From the NCBI GenBank assembly GCA_023078685.1, contig JALGAS010000005.1, positions 1,054,001-1,118,000 of the forward strand: 64,000 nt of DNA, in the 5' to 3' direction. The DNA is from Neopestalotiopsis rosae. Lineage: Eukaryota; Ascomycota; Sordariomycetes; Amphisphaeriales; Sporocadaceae. The notes under the pieces were generated by a model. That model did no database searches. It was not told the origin of the DNA and saw only the letters and a program-made list of their open reading frames with translations. The position numbers were made by a program, and so were the translations under genes. This document shows positions 33,801 through 45,357 of the stretch, piece after piece. How positions within the stretch are numbered: position 1 is the stretch's first letter; each line of letters begins with the position of its first letter.

Positions 33801-36800
33801 GTGACACCGCTGTTGGATCCGGCTTCGAGCCAGACGGCTGACTTGTGTCGAGCGGATAATCTTTGGACTGCTTTGTAGAAATAGACTGGCTGGCGAAGGT
33901 GATTGACGAGCATGTCAGGGCCCCTGGCCGTAAACTCGGGGCTGGAGCACGCATGCTCGATATGTACCTGCGGCTCTCGGAACTCGATTTGCAAAGCCAG
34001 TCCGCGCAAGGCAGGCAAGATTGGATCCGCCAAGCTACAGTGATATGCATTGTTCACGTCAAGGTCTTTCATCTTGACCGACGTGGATGACGGCCTGGCG
34101 CGAGCAGTCTTGATAAAGGCCGCGATGGATTCGTCGGACCCAGCTACTGTGACGCGCGTCGACGAGTTGAAGCAGGCGATCGAGGCTGGCTGGTCGGACT
34201 GATGTAGCTAGGCAGACTCGGCCAGTAGCGCTTGCACAATGTCAATGTCGCCTTCCACGGCCAACATGGAACCCTTTTCGGCTCCCCACCTCTCGGCAAT
34301 CAATCGAGCTCTACCCGTGACGAAAAGAAGCATGTCCTCCAAGGAAACTGCACCCGCGATGCACATTGCCGTCAGTTCACCAAAGCTGTGGCCCACCACA
34401 CCGGCCACTTCGACACCAGGCATGCATTCAAGCCAGCTTCGCGCACTCGCATATTGAATGGAGAAGAGCGCCGCATGAAGTTGAATTAGGTCCGCAATCG
34501 GCTTGGTCTGAAAGATGGCAGGATATATAGATAGGCCAAGGTCTTGACAGATAGCGTTACACTCATCTAGGCGAGCGCGGAAGATGGCAGTATTCTGGTA
34601 AATTTGTTTGTCTAATGCGACGAACTGGGATGACTGGCCGCCGAAACATAGAATGACAGGACGCGGTGAAGGCACGCTCACTATCCTTGTCGAGTCGCCA
34701 GCGTCTAGGTTTTGTAGCAGCTGATGATTATTATCGCAAGTGAATGATAGCAGCATTGGTAATTCTCTGTTGCACTGACGAGAAAGCGCAAAAGAGATGC
34801 CACTCAAAGCCAGTTTTGGATTGGCACGAATGAAGGAAGCCAGCCTGGCGGCGTTTCTGCGCAATGCAGGCTCATCCGATGCGTATATCGCAAACGGCAA
34901 CGACGTTCCCTCTCTGTTGGCTGGTGATATGTGTCCCTTGGGTGTATGGGGACAAGGTGGTGGTTGAGCAAGTACAAGTGTGGCGTTGGATCCAGAAGCC
35001 CCGTAGTTGTTGATCATTGCAGCCTTGAATCTAGCGTCCCAAGGTTGACAGGCAGTAGGGATGTCCATGTGATCTGCAGAAGTGGCATGAAGCATGGAAT
35101 TAATCTCTTTGAAGCTCGCTTGGGGTGGTATGCACTCGAAATGTAGCATGGCAATCACTTTCAGCAGTGCCACGATCCCAGAGGCCGATTCGGCATGACC
35201 GAGTAGTCCCTTGACTGCTCCTACCGAGAGACGGTTCTCGTGTTGTCGCACAGGTCCTCCGAGAACGCGCCGAACGGCATTATATTCTGCAGGATCGCCG
35301 ACCGGAGTGCCGGTTCCGTGAGCTTCCACGTAGGTGATGTCTCTTGGATTGATCTGGGATTGTTCTAAGACCCGTTCAAATAGATCTACCAGGGAAGGCG
35401 CATTCGGGACGGTAATCGCTGTCGTGTTGGCGTTTTGCTGGACGCGAGTTCCCGCAATGGTGCCAAATACCTGATCACCGTCCCGAACGGCAGCGGAATA
35501 GCTCTTCAGGAAGACAGCACCAACTGCTTCCCCGCGGCAGTAGCCATCTGCGGCGGCATCAAAGGGTTTACACTGGCCGGTTGGACTGAGAAAGGATGCG
35601 GCACCAAGATTGTGGAACCAGTCCGGCCCGGTCATGATATTGACACCGCCGACGAGGGCAGCGGAGCATTCGCCATGCAGAATGCTTTGGCATGCCATAT
35701 GCAGAGCTACCGCCGAAGACGAACAAGCCGTGTCAACTGTAAGACCAGGGCCAGTCCAGCCAAAGTGATGGCTGATTCTCCCCGCTGAGAACGCCTTGAG
35801 ATTTCCCGTGGCTGCGTACGCATTCGCTGGGTGACACGCAATGTTGCCTTCGTAGTCAGAAAGACCGAATGTGATATAGCATCCGATATTCTTATCTCTC
35901 GGGCCGCTAAAGTACCCCGACTGCTGCACTGCCTGGTAGGCGACCTGGAGCATGAGTCTTTGCTGAGGATCCATCGAAGCTGCCTCGCGAGGACTCTTCT
36001 TGAAGAACCGCGCATCAAACATGTCATGATCTTGGATGAAATTGCCGTAGTACTTCCTGTCGCCAGCCTTTCGCCATGCTGTGTCCATGGTAAAGCGGTC
36101 AGGAGGTACCTCTGTATGTTGGGAGGTAGCAGAACAGAGAAGATCCCAAAATTCGGTCATATCCGCGGCGCCGGGAAGTTGGCAACCCATGCCAACAATG
36201 GCAACATGGTTTTCGTAGCCATCGACAATGTCCATTGAGTGTTCCGGAATGCCAAGAGCACCCGACTTTGCTTTGGTAGTGTCTAGACAAGGAGTAGTCA
36301 CCAGGACGTCTCTTTTGACGTGTGCCGGCACGCATCTCTCAGTTCCGAAGCATGTCATGTACACGCCGTCTTTGAATACCTCACATGCAAAGGCACTATA
36401 CCAGTCGGCTTGGTCCACAAGTATTTCTCTCAAGAGAATCTCGGACGATTTTGTCGAGCTGGCATGCTTGCAGTTGTTGTCTTTTGAGCTACACCACAGC
36501 TGGAAGTCCGCGTTCGAAGCGCACAGAGCGATTGCTGAGTTGAAACTCCCTATATGGCCTTTCCAGTGGAAGAAACCTTGCAATGGGATTTCAATTGCAG
36601 TGAAAGATGACCCCCTAAGCCGGCGAAGCAGTCCCTCGGCCTGGGCTTGCGCCCCAGTCAATGTTACCTTTCGTTCATCTTGGATGACTGAGACATAGAC
36701 CTATAGAGCTGTTAACGCCAGCTTATGGTTTTGGACGATATCTCGGAACTTACCGACGGAAAGTTGGAAATAATTTCCTTCAATATTTGGTGTCCATTGG

Positions 36801-37458
36801 AATGTATCCAGGAGACTGAGCACGAGAATGCCCTCTCCGACTGTCTGAGCGACAGGTCGGTCGCATCAACTATGGCGCCAATGAGCATGGCAAGACGCAG
36901 AGCCACAGAGCCAAATGCTTTGAGTTTCTCTTCGTTGTGTGAACAAGAAATGACAGCCGCGCTGAGGGAGCCTGTACATAGACCCAGGATCTCAGGCACC
37001 TTGCCCGGCAGTTTGAGGCTTGCGCAGCCATCGGCGAGTTTCGTGGTATTTTGAGAGGGGTACGGCTGTTTGGTTTCCTGCAGGAATTGGACGAGATGGA
37101 GTGTAACAGTTAATGGCGTCAGGATGGTATTTGACAAGGGCCAGTGCAGTATATTCTCCTTGTCGACCCCAATCTGCAGCCATGATGAAAGGCGCTGTAG
37201 CACATCATCCAAGTTGAGATGATGTAAAATGGGTATGGCAGACGAAATATCATGCGCATAGCTGTGAAGTGACCGCAAAGACTCGAGTGCCCAGTGTAGT
37301 TCTGGATCATTGAGCAATTGGTCTCGTAGCGAGCGGCCAAGTTCTTGATCAAGAGATAGACACTGTGGCCCGAAAACCATGATCCCTTCCGTGGCTGATT
37401 GAGCCATCATGATTGTTGTTCTTCTTTCACTTAAAGCAACGAATTTAATAGACGACAA
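30889..37458 (-). pseudogene. Non-reducing polyketide synthase, SAT-KS-AT-PT-MT, broken and incomplete
   Basis: Remains of a type I non-reducing PKS that would have built a C-methylated aromatic polyketide. In order: a SAT domain with the GLCTG nucleophile motif (exon 37458-36754, possible starts also at 37410 and 37407) and a 53-bp intron 36753-36701. Then come a KS with intact VDTACSSS, VEAHGTGT and GHAESASG motifs, an AT with GHSFGEL, and a PT domain with the DGHVVAKAQPLCPS histidine and the MTDCFCQVAG aspartate. A C-methyltransferase follows with SAM motif ILEMGAGTGGTS. Defects: an in-frame TAG at about 34207-34205 inside the AT, no carrier-protein motif (GxDS) between PT and MT, and a reductase domain reduced to its last 90 or so residues. 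That tail (MSCGGIILDT, YVRFWKEVGF) lies in another frame from about 31175. Splicing at GTATGA (near 31191) would bring the tail in frame, but the reductase core is still absent. Best read as a decayed gene. Confidence 0.85.
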
Positions 37459-38888
37459 AAATTATGACTGAAGAATTGTTTGACAAATATTCGCTCTTCT
37501 GTGAAACTGTAGTTCTGTGTTCCGATGCTTATAGCCTGCAATAAACTGCGTATATAAAGTACTGAACATGTTTGCCATGGTATAGCACCCGATACAGGTA
37601 GAAATATCGACTGCAACACGAAGTCCGCCATTTCGATTCGTGGATGCCAGATGAGTATACGCATTATCTCGATTGGTGTCTGCAATGCCAGGAACCCGAT
37701 CCTTCCATGCGGCACAGGCACCAATCCGTCAGCCTTCCGATGGGGATAAATGGGTCCAGTATCGGATCTCGCGATCTTCAGCTGTATAGTACTTCTATAG
37801 TACTTCTATAGTCATATGATATGACGGATGACCAGCCTTTCCACCTCTTTCTGCAGTCATGTCACAGTCATGGCCAAGCCCTGCATGCAGTAAGAATCAC
37901 TATGGATATGGTTAAGCAAACGTACGCTGTTCCGATGGATGACGAGGTATATCATCTCGTATAGCAATGAATCTGTAGAATTTCAGTTTCTGTGCCGCCT
38001 CAATCAAAGTGAGAACTCCTTGCCTGGAAGTGTGGTTGGTCATCTATATCGTGTTACGACCGACTCCAATTCATGGGCCAATTCCTGCCCTTTCCTCATC
38101 ACGAGAAGACACAAAATGAAAGGAGGACATGCGAAGGGGAAAAGAGAATTAAAAATGAAAAAAATAAAAAAAAAGGACTCTGAACCATGAAAGCGTGTCC
38201 AAGGCTGTGCAATAGTCCATCGTCTGCTTATGAATAGATCTTATGAGATGGATGTGTGTGGATAACACGTGCAGGCATTTGCGGTCTTTCCCTATTGGGT
38301 GTTGAGGGGGAAGTAGAACTCGGCCCGCAATTGAACCGATTTCTTCGACGGGAAACCTACATGATCTCATTTCAGATCTCAGAATGTTCGCAGTTCCCTG
38401 ATCCATCTGTTTGGGCCAAAAACGAGCAGGGTTCGGTCCGGACTTGACACCTCATTATGTCCGGACCGACCAACAAATCAGGTCAATGTTTGCCGGTCCA
38501 CCCGTGCGGCGCATCGCATATTGGAGCGCATCACCAACCATTTCAATGCATATACATGGGTCCTCTTGTATTGTTGGTAGAATTCATGAGTTTGTTTGCT
38601 ACCCATTTTTCCAATGACATACCCGCTTTACTTCTACTAATCTACTCTTCTTGTCCCACATCTTCTCTCCAGCATTCTGCTATAATACGGCGCATACACT
38701 CATCGTGCATAGTATCACAGGATCTGAATCCCATCCCGTGCCTTGCTTCTGCGTAACAGAACAAAGGTACTGTTCTTGTCACACAATTGACTGTTGATTG
38801 ACTGTTCTCAGCTCAATTCTGATCGGTCCGTCGACTATCGTTACTACACTGCCCCGACATCCTAGTCCACTGCTGACATCTGATAGAC
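37459..38888. promoter_or_regulatory. Divergent promoter region between PKS and SnoaL-FMO
   Basis: 1.4 kb shared by two divergent genes. It holds a short direct repeat (tatagtacttc, twice in tandem with a partial third copy, about 37784-37815) and, nearer the FMO, the paired palindromes described in the next entry. No gene seen. Confidence 0.5.
38433..38469. promoter_or_regulatory. Perfect inverted repeat with two GTCCGGAC palindromes
   Basis: An 11-bp arm TCGGTCCGGAC (38433-38443) and its exact reverse complement (38459-38469) are 15 bp apart. Each arm holds the 8-bp palindrome GTCCGGAC. This is the kind of CGG/CCG site bound by fungal Zn2Cys6 regulators. It lies about 420 bp before the FMO start. 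A cluster regulator binding here is inference. Confidence 0.6.
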
Positions 38889-41142
38889 ATGGCTGCCGAT
38901 CAATCCGCTGCTTCAGGAGTAGAATGGCCGCCAAAGGCTGACCTGCGCAATGACATCTCCAAGCCTTTGCCCATGGTCGCACCCGGCACGGTAGATCCAG
39001 CGGCAATGACTGCTCAGGCAGCAGCCAAGCAGGCCAGAGAAGTCCTTGCGGCATTCAACATTGCCTTGGCCAACAAAGATGCAGGAGCAATGGCCGATTG
39101 TTTCCTTCCCGAGCAGGCGTACTGGCGCGACATGGTGGCTCTGACAAGTCACTTGCGTACCTTTACCGGACCTGGTAGTATTGCCGCAGCTTTGCTGGAG
39201 ACAACAGCTCGCTGTGGTGTAATTGGGGCAATCGAGTGTACGGACAAGGTTCAGTTTGCAGTTGTGAATCCAGTAATGGTAAGCAATAATGGAATATCAA
39301 AGTGCTGAGTAACTAGAATAATGATGTTTCTCCCGATTGAAGATGTTCATCAATTGCGAAATTGTGTTCAAGACGACTTCGCCAGCCTTGGATTGCTCTG
39401 GGAAGGCGGTTTTCCTCCCGTTCAGAGATGCCGCGAGTGGAACTGTATTGTGGAAGATCTGGATTTTGTCAACTTGGGTAGAGAGCTTGACTGGTTGCCC
39501 CGAGGACGAGTCGCTCCTCTCATCGCCAGGTCGCGATCTGACTGCTGACACAATCGAGACTGATGTCCTCATCGCTGGAGCGGGAACGTCGTGAGTATCA
39601 AGATCTATGCACTTTGCATCGAACGAGTCTCATCTGTTGTAGGGGATTGATGACAGCAGCGCGTCTCAAAGCGCTAGGAGTCGATTCCATAATGATCGAT
39701 CGCAACGCCGAGATTGGTGCAGTTTGGATGAATCGATACGACAGTCTCAAGATTCACTTGCCAGCCTCCAACTGCGAAATGCCTTTTAGCAGTAAGCTGC
39801 CTAGCTCTTTTGACTTTGTGCTACTCGTATTATTGGTGTAGTGTACTGATTAAGGATCCCCAAAGCCTATCCGAAGGAGCTTCAAAGTCCTCACTTTTTG
39901 ACCAAGTACGAAGTGGCAAAGCATCTGGCTGATTATGCAGCCAAGTTCCGCTTGAATGCCATTCTTTCAGCTTCCATAACATCTGCAACTTACGACACAT
40001 CGAAGCAGAGATGGAAAGTGAGGCTCAGCACTTCTGATGGAAGTGGCCAAAATTCAATAGTGTGCAAGCACTTTGTTCAAGCCACGGGACTTGGAAGTCA
40101 GATCCCATATCTTCCAGCTATCGAAGGAAAAGAACGATTTCGCGGCTTGAGCATCCATTCGACCGAGTACCGTAACGCCAAAGTCTTGCAGCAACAAGGA
40201 GCCAAGGTAAGTTATGGCTCACCATGAATATAGTGAGTAGAGTGCTAAGCACTCCCCCTAGTCTGTCGCAGTAATAGGATCAGCAAATACCGCGTTTGAC
40301 ATCATGGAAGACTGTCATCACGCAGGACTAAAAACGACCATGGTGGTTCGTTCCCCGACCTACATCTTCCCGTATGAATATATCATGGATCCTCACAGCA
40401 TCGGCGCTTATGAGCACTTTCCCCTTGCCGAGGCGGACAAGATGCTCAATACCTTCCCCACGGCTGTGGACGCTCAGTTCGTCCGTGGCTTGATGGGGCA
40501 TCTGGCATCTTGTGACCCGTAAGTAGAGCACTCACACGCGAGCGAGACGGGGGCCTGACTGCTTGAAACAGTGATCGATATGTTGCTCTTGCCAAAGCTG
40601 GATTCCCTGTTCTGGATAGCACCGACCCCACTGTGAATCTCATGCACAATTTGCTCGAGCGTGGCGGTGGTCACTACTTGGATACCGGCGGCACAGAATC
40701 TATTGCCAACGGCGCCGTCGCCGTACGCGGGCTGGTCGAGCCAGTCGGCTTCACCGCATCCGGACTCAAGCTCTCGGATGGCAGCACGCTCGATGTTGAC
40801 GCTGTCATTTGGTGTACTGGCTTCGCCGACAAGGACGTTCGCGCGACAGCGAGCAGATTGCTAGGGGCGGACAATGCTAACGGCCTTGGCCAAAGTCAAG
40901 GCGAGGATATTTTGGGGCCGGAAGACATCGCCGCCAGACTGGATGCAACCTGGGGACTAGACGCCGAGGGCGAGATTCGGGGCACGTGGAAGCGACATCT
41001 GCGCATGGAGAATTACTGGGTCATGGGCGGTGTCATCCAGCACCAGCGGTGGTGGTCGCGAGCACTTACCCAGCAGATCAAGCTGGCGCTGGATGGTGCC
41101 TTGTCGCCCGCGTATCGTGAAGTGCCAGATATGAAAGAATGA
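38889..41142 (+). CDS. SnoaL-like domain fused to flavin-containing monooxygenase
   Basis: 651 residues in six exons: 38889-39278, 39343-39590, 39643-39791, 39866-40206, 40262-40518 and 40572-41142; every junction is GT-AG and in frame. The first 190 residues look like a SnoaL/NTF2-type domain (AAFNIALANKDAGAMADCFL, AYWRDMVALT). The rest is an FAD/NADPH monooxygenase. It shows DVLIAGAGTSGLMTAARLKA (FAD GxGxxG), the family marker FRGLSIHSTEYRN (FxGxxxHS), SVAVIGSANTAFDI (NADPH site, second Gly as Ser) and DAVIWCTGF near the end. It probably hydroxylates or inserts oxygen into a small molecule. Being divergent from the PKS remnant, it may have tailored that polyketide, yet it is intact while the PKS is not. 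Confidence 0.88.
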
Positions 41143-41941
41143 TCGAGAAGCTATCTACGTGGACTACGGCGATGGACTGCTAGTTCGCGGACACTTCTGG
41201 GGCTTATCAAGTACTCTGTAATTGGAGCGTCCTGTATTTTTAGGTCTCCACGCCTGGATTAATCTTTTGCATTAGGTACCTACCAATACTAGCTTTATCC
41301 ACGATGCTCTGTCATGAAAGTATGCATGCATATTCATATAAAGCATCTGGCACGGGACGGGAAGGATGACTTATTGTAATGACCAGTAAAAGTTGTTTTC
41401 GGCTGAAGACTGGTCGATACCGACGTAGCAGGTGAATACTTGGTTACAGTCCTTAGCCAGGCAGGGGGTTTGCACAAAAGTACCCAAACTCAGCGGGAGG
41501 ATGCGTCTGAATGCCACTAATTAGTGCCCCTGTATTCGTGCCACGCACCTACTTGAGTGAATGCTCACGCCCACAAACTGAATTGGATTGTTTGCTCACC
41601 TCAGATGGATATCATCTACGATCCTTCAGTAGACTGCGTGGATAGGTACCCACTGTCAGATCATGCGTTGCATGATCTTCCTTCACCTGTATTTTACGCT
41701 CACACTATGTGCTTCGTACCGCCCAGTCTATCATGTCATCAGCAGCGCCGCGAAATGCAACACTATATTATTTATACCCTTTTCACCTTGCATCATGCAG
41801 CTTGTGCTGTAGGTGCAAACCACTTAGCAGAATCCATCATTTCCTAAGGACTATAATTTATACGGGACCATGAATTCCATGTATAAATTGTAGACAAATT
41901 GTTCCAACTTGTATGAATCAACTTGCCTCCTATTTTCCAAT
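41143..41941. other. Intergenic between FMO and SDR
   Basis: No supported gene; an ORF of 96 codons at 41557-41847 has no motif. TATA-like sequences occur just before the SDR (tttatacgg and tgtataaatt, about 41858-41888). Confidence 0.4.
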
Positions 41942-42841
41942 ATGAATACCATCCCAGAAAGTACCAACTGGCAGACTCATGGATTAACTTTCGTAACACC
42001 AGTTCATGACACCTACCCGTTCGTTTCTGGATACGATGTCAGAGCTTTGCATGGAAAAAGTGTCTTGATCACGGGCGCATCCGAGGGCATTGGCCGTACC
42101 ACAGCAATAAACATGGTCAAAGCAGGCTGCCCGGCCATTGTCTTGGCCGCACGTTCTTCGCTGGAGGCAGCCGAGCAGGCAGTCAGAAAAGCAGCAACCA
42201 AAGCCGGAAGAGAGAATGTTCGGATCGTGACGACTCACTTAGATGTTACCTCGATCGAGTCAGTTCAGAGAGCAGCAGAGCTAGCCGGTGCTGCTCTTGG
42301 TGGGAAGCTGGATGTCTTGATCAACAATGCCGGCCATCTTTCCGAGTTTCAGAGCATTGGCGACAGTGACCCGGAAAAGTATTGGAAGACGTGGCAGACC
42401 AACATCAATGGTGCTTACCTTTGCACTCGTTACTTCCTACCGATGCTACTCAAGTCGGACACGAAGACTATAATCAATATTACCAGCGCTGGCAGTCAAG
42501 TCGTAGTACCAGGCGCATCAGCATACCAGGCAAGCAAGTTCGCAGTTTGTCGTTTCACCGAGTTCATTGTGGCTGAGTACGCTGCGAAAGGTCTGATTGC
42601 CTATGCTCTTCACCCCGGAGGACTTCCGACTGAGCTGGCGCTGGGCATGCCAGACTGGATGCACGGCCGTCTGGTTGACACGGCAGATATACCGGCGGAC
42701 ACCATGGTTTGGCTCTGTCGAGAACGTCGCGACTGGTTGAATGGCAGGTTCGTCAGTGCCAATTGGCACATGGGAGAACTGAAATGCCGAAAGGAGGAGA
42801 TCGTCGAAAAAGATCTACTCAAATTTAGAATGACGTTTTAA
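41942..42841 (+). CDS. Short-chain dehydrogenase/reductase
   Basis: 299 residues, single exon. Classical SDR with the cofactor motif TGASEGIG at residues 44-51, the LINNAG segment near 126-131, a Ser at about 182 and the catalytic YQASK (Tyr195, Lys199). It then runs HPGGLPTELA, the usual post-catalytic loop. It reduces a ketone or oxidises an alcohol using NAD(P)H; cofactor choice is not clear. The ATG at 41942 is preferred over an in-frame ATG 33 bp upstream, since it gives MNTIPESTNW and a normal-length N-terminus. Co-directional with the FMO and about 800 bp away, so probably part of the same secondary-metabolism locus. Confidence 0.9.
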   Translation: MNTIPESTNWQTHGLTFVTPVHDTYPFVSGYDVRALHGKSVLITGASEGIGRTTAINMVKAGCPAIVLAARSSLEAAEQAVRKAATKAGRENVRIVTTHLDVTSIESVQRAAELAGAALGGKLDVLINNAGHLSEFQSIGDSDPEKYWKTWQTNINGAYLCTRYFLPMLLKSDTKTIINITSAGSQVVVPGASAYQASKFAVCRFTEFIVAEYAAKGLIAYALHPGGLPTELALGMPDWMHGRLVDTADIPADTMVWLCRERRDWLNGRFVSANWHMGELKCRKEEIVEKDLLKFRMTF

Positions 42842-43211
42842 AGATTGCGTCGACGTTGTATGCAATGCAGGCTGTTTGAGACGGATTCACGGCCAAGCCC
42901 TGAATCGATTGGCATGGGTTTTGGTTGATGATAGATGACATTGGATGAGCTACATTACGCGAGTGTTCTTAAACGATGATCTGGAAATTTGGTTGTATTC
43001 ATGAGAAAATATTGATCTTGCGATCATGCCACCATCTGACCACTCAGAAGACGCGTCTGCCTGAGCACAAGCAATTGTCGCGATTAAAGTTTTGAGTGAG
43101 AAAGTCTAAAACTCTTCCACGATTTATGCGGGTTGGATAGCTGATTGTGAGTCCCGAAGGGTCCTCTGACCCGCAGCAAACGCGCATCAGTATGAAGGAG
43201 CCGCAGTTCTC

Positions 43212-43508
43212 CTAAGACTTTGAAGAATAATGTTTTCCTCGTTTGCCCTTACTGCCCTTGGCGTGGCCCTCCTTGTGTGCGGTCTCCGTCTTTCTGGAAG
43301 AGGACGTGGCGGTTTTCTCTTCCGGATGCTCAATGAGCTCACGCGGACACCACGGAATGTTGTCGCTTCGATTTTCCCAACTGTAGCGGTTGCTTCTGGT
43401 ATACTCCTCATCAAAATCTGGTTCGGTGTAGTCCCAGTTATGGTTGTTGTAGCTCTGTTCGTCGCCCTGGATCGATCCACCCCCATCGGAGCCTTTGTTA
43501 TTGGTCAT
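43212..43508 (-). CDS. Small basic hydrophilic protein, hypothetical
   Basis: 98 residues starting MTNNKGSDGGGSIQGDEQSY and ending in a Lys/Ser/His-rich tail (KGSKGKRGKHYSSKS). No signal peptide or known domain. The plus strand is also open over almost the same stretch (43230-43586), with a hydrophobic product. I prefer the minus strand because its composition is that of a soluble, disordered fungal protein, but either or neither may be real. In-frame ATGs lie further upstream at 43598. Confidence 0.35.
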   Translation of the reverse strand: MTNNKGSDGGGSIQGDEQSYNNHNWDYTEPDFDEEYTRSNRYSWENRSDNIPWCPRELIEHPEEKTATSSSRKTETAHKEGHAKGSKGKRGKHYSSKS

Positions 43509-44101
43509 TTTGTAGATAATCAAGTGCGAAACGCAGTCGCTGTAGCTGTGATGTTTTGTCCAACTGTATCGAGTGTAGGTGATTGAGACACAATGCAAGC
43601 AGGTCCCATTTGTACGGTGAATTGTTTACAGACCGAAGTGATGGTTGAGTCAGATGGGGGTTGGAGAGTCCTGAGGAGGACTCGGTGGTTTATAGTTTAG
43701 TCGCGTCACCACCGTCGGTGAATCAGCGCCAACATGCTATCGTATCTCACAGTTCGTTGCACAGAAGTCGGATACCTTCGATGGGACGAATCGGCACTGT
43801 CTTTCAACACATTTGATTCAAAAGCAGTGATAATGAACCACAGCATGGGTGTGAATCACGCTACACTACTATAAAACGTATTTGCTGCCGCAATCGGGAA
43901 AATTGATTTTCAGTCCTTCATTTATCTTCATAGCAATCTCATTGACGACGAAGCATTCGATACATGCCTGGGGAGCCAGCGTCTAGTATTGTGATACCCA
44001 ATTCCGAAGCATTACTTCTTCTCGTCTTGTAACTCTTATACCAACCCTCTCCCATACGCGCACCGCCACTCTCAATCGAATACCATCTCAATTTGCTCAT
44101 C
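43509..44101. other. Intergenic; promoter of first secreted protein
   Basis: No gene seen. A TATA-like actataaaac lies at about 43869-43878. Confidence 0.4.
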
Positions 44102-44533
44102 ATGAACCACATTGTTCTCACAATCGGCTACCTGGCCACCTATGCCTTCGCCTTCTCGTTCTGCACCGGCGACAAGTACGATCAAGGATATTGCAAAATC
44201 ACCAGCGTCGAGAACAATTATGACCCCAACGTCACGCGCGCGACACCAGACTGCGAGGGGCTGTGCGAAATGGTAGCCGACCACGGCGGACACTGGAACG
44301 TCGTCCTCACGGGCAATGATCCCGCCACTCTCATGAACGTCAACAACTGCAGCCTCAGGCTTGCACGAGGAATCGGTCAGGCCAATCCTCTGGGGTTCCG
44401 CGTCGCCAAGCAGGACATTTTGGATCTGGTGGATGGCACCATCATTCTCGCGCATGCGACAGGAGTCACCTGGGTGCCGTTGAAGGGCAATATGACTTGT
44501 GATGGGAAGGATGTCAATTGGTGGGTAGATTAA
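44102..44533 (+). CDS. Secreted six-cysteine protein 1 (tandem family)
   Basis: 143 residues, no intron. The N-terminus MNHIVLTIGYLATYAFAFS is a secretion signal. The mature part has six Cys in the order CTGDKYDQGYC, then CEGLC, then NNCSLRL, then MTCDGK near the end. A block shared with the next two genes reads DHGGHWNVVLTG, then RGIGQANPLGFRVAKQDILD and closes GKDVNWWVD. It has two NxT/NxS glycosylation sites (NVT, NMT). The size, Cys content and tandem copies fit an effector or a secreted surface protein; this is inference. I do not recognise a named family. Confidence 0.8.
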   Translation: MNHIVLTIGYLATYAFAFSFCTGDKYDQGYCKITSVENNYDPNVTRATPDCEGLCEMVADHGGHWNVVLTGNDPATLMNVNNCSLRLARGIGQANPLGFRVAKQDILDLVDGTIILAHATGVTWVPLKGNMTCDGKDVNWWVD

Positions 44534-45357
44534 GCGGCAAGTCGGAGCGGGCGTTTCGCTCGCGGAGTCGGTCTTGCTGGAAGAAGCCAGTTGTGGCCTC
44601 GAGGCAGTATAATTTATGGAGTTCTGCTTGAATGAAGAAGGATCCCTCTTACTGAAATGAACCCGATTAGCGGCTGCATGATTAACCTAATACATCACGC
44701 TCCTGCCTCCTGTGTTAAAGCCAGACTTCTGAATGAGCAATTCTCTTGATATTCGTTATTTGACTTCTTCAAAACCCAGACGAGATTGACTCGAGCGTAC
44801 TCACTAGCCGAGGGCTGTGTAGGTGATATAAAGACACTAAAATGTAATGGTAAGCGCTTCGCCTACGATACAAAATCATTAGGCGACTGCTGGTGCCTTG
44901 TTCCTCATCAATAGTCACTCAATCAGTGGGAAGGTTACGAAAGACGGAAGCCGCAAATGTGGAATACTGCGCAGTTCATAGAGGTGAAAAGGCCATACTG
45001 CATACAATCTTTTCCCTGCCGCATTCGCACTCGGTGAGATGGATACGATTCTTTTGATGCCACAACATGACTGCCTATCTGTGTGATGAAATTGACCTGT
45101 AGCATCGGAATGGCGTTTCATACCCCTTGATATGATTCACGCAATAGACCCAGGAGCTTCTTGGTGGTGATACGAAGCATCGTAGGGCTGTGAATTGGTC
45201 TCCGCTTTCTTCTCACCTACTATAAGAACGAATTTGGTTTCTCGTTCCAAGGTCTCGACTCAACATTATGCGCATCTTGCTCTTTCATCAACCAACCTGC
45301 ATATTACCACATTCCATCGACTCTTTCATTCACAGCACTTTTACTGACTCGATCACC
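44534..45357. other. Intergenic between secreted proteins 1 and 2
   Basis: No gene seen. A TATA-like actataagaac sits at about 45219-45229, 130 bp before the next start. Confidence 0.4.

Noticed and set aside
41557..41847. 96-codon ORF between FMO and SDR
   Set aside because: No motif, no signal peptide and composition like random sequence.
43230..43586. Plus-strand 118-codon hydrophobic ORF
   Set aside because: Overlaps the minus-strand candidate almost fully. Its hydrophobic composition arises from the antisense of a Ser/Lys/Glu-rich frame; not called, though neither strand is certain.
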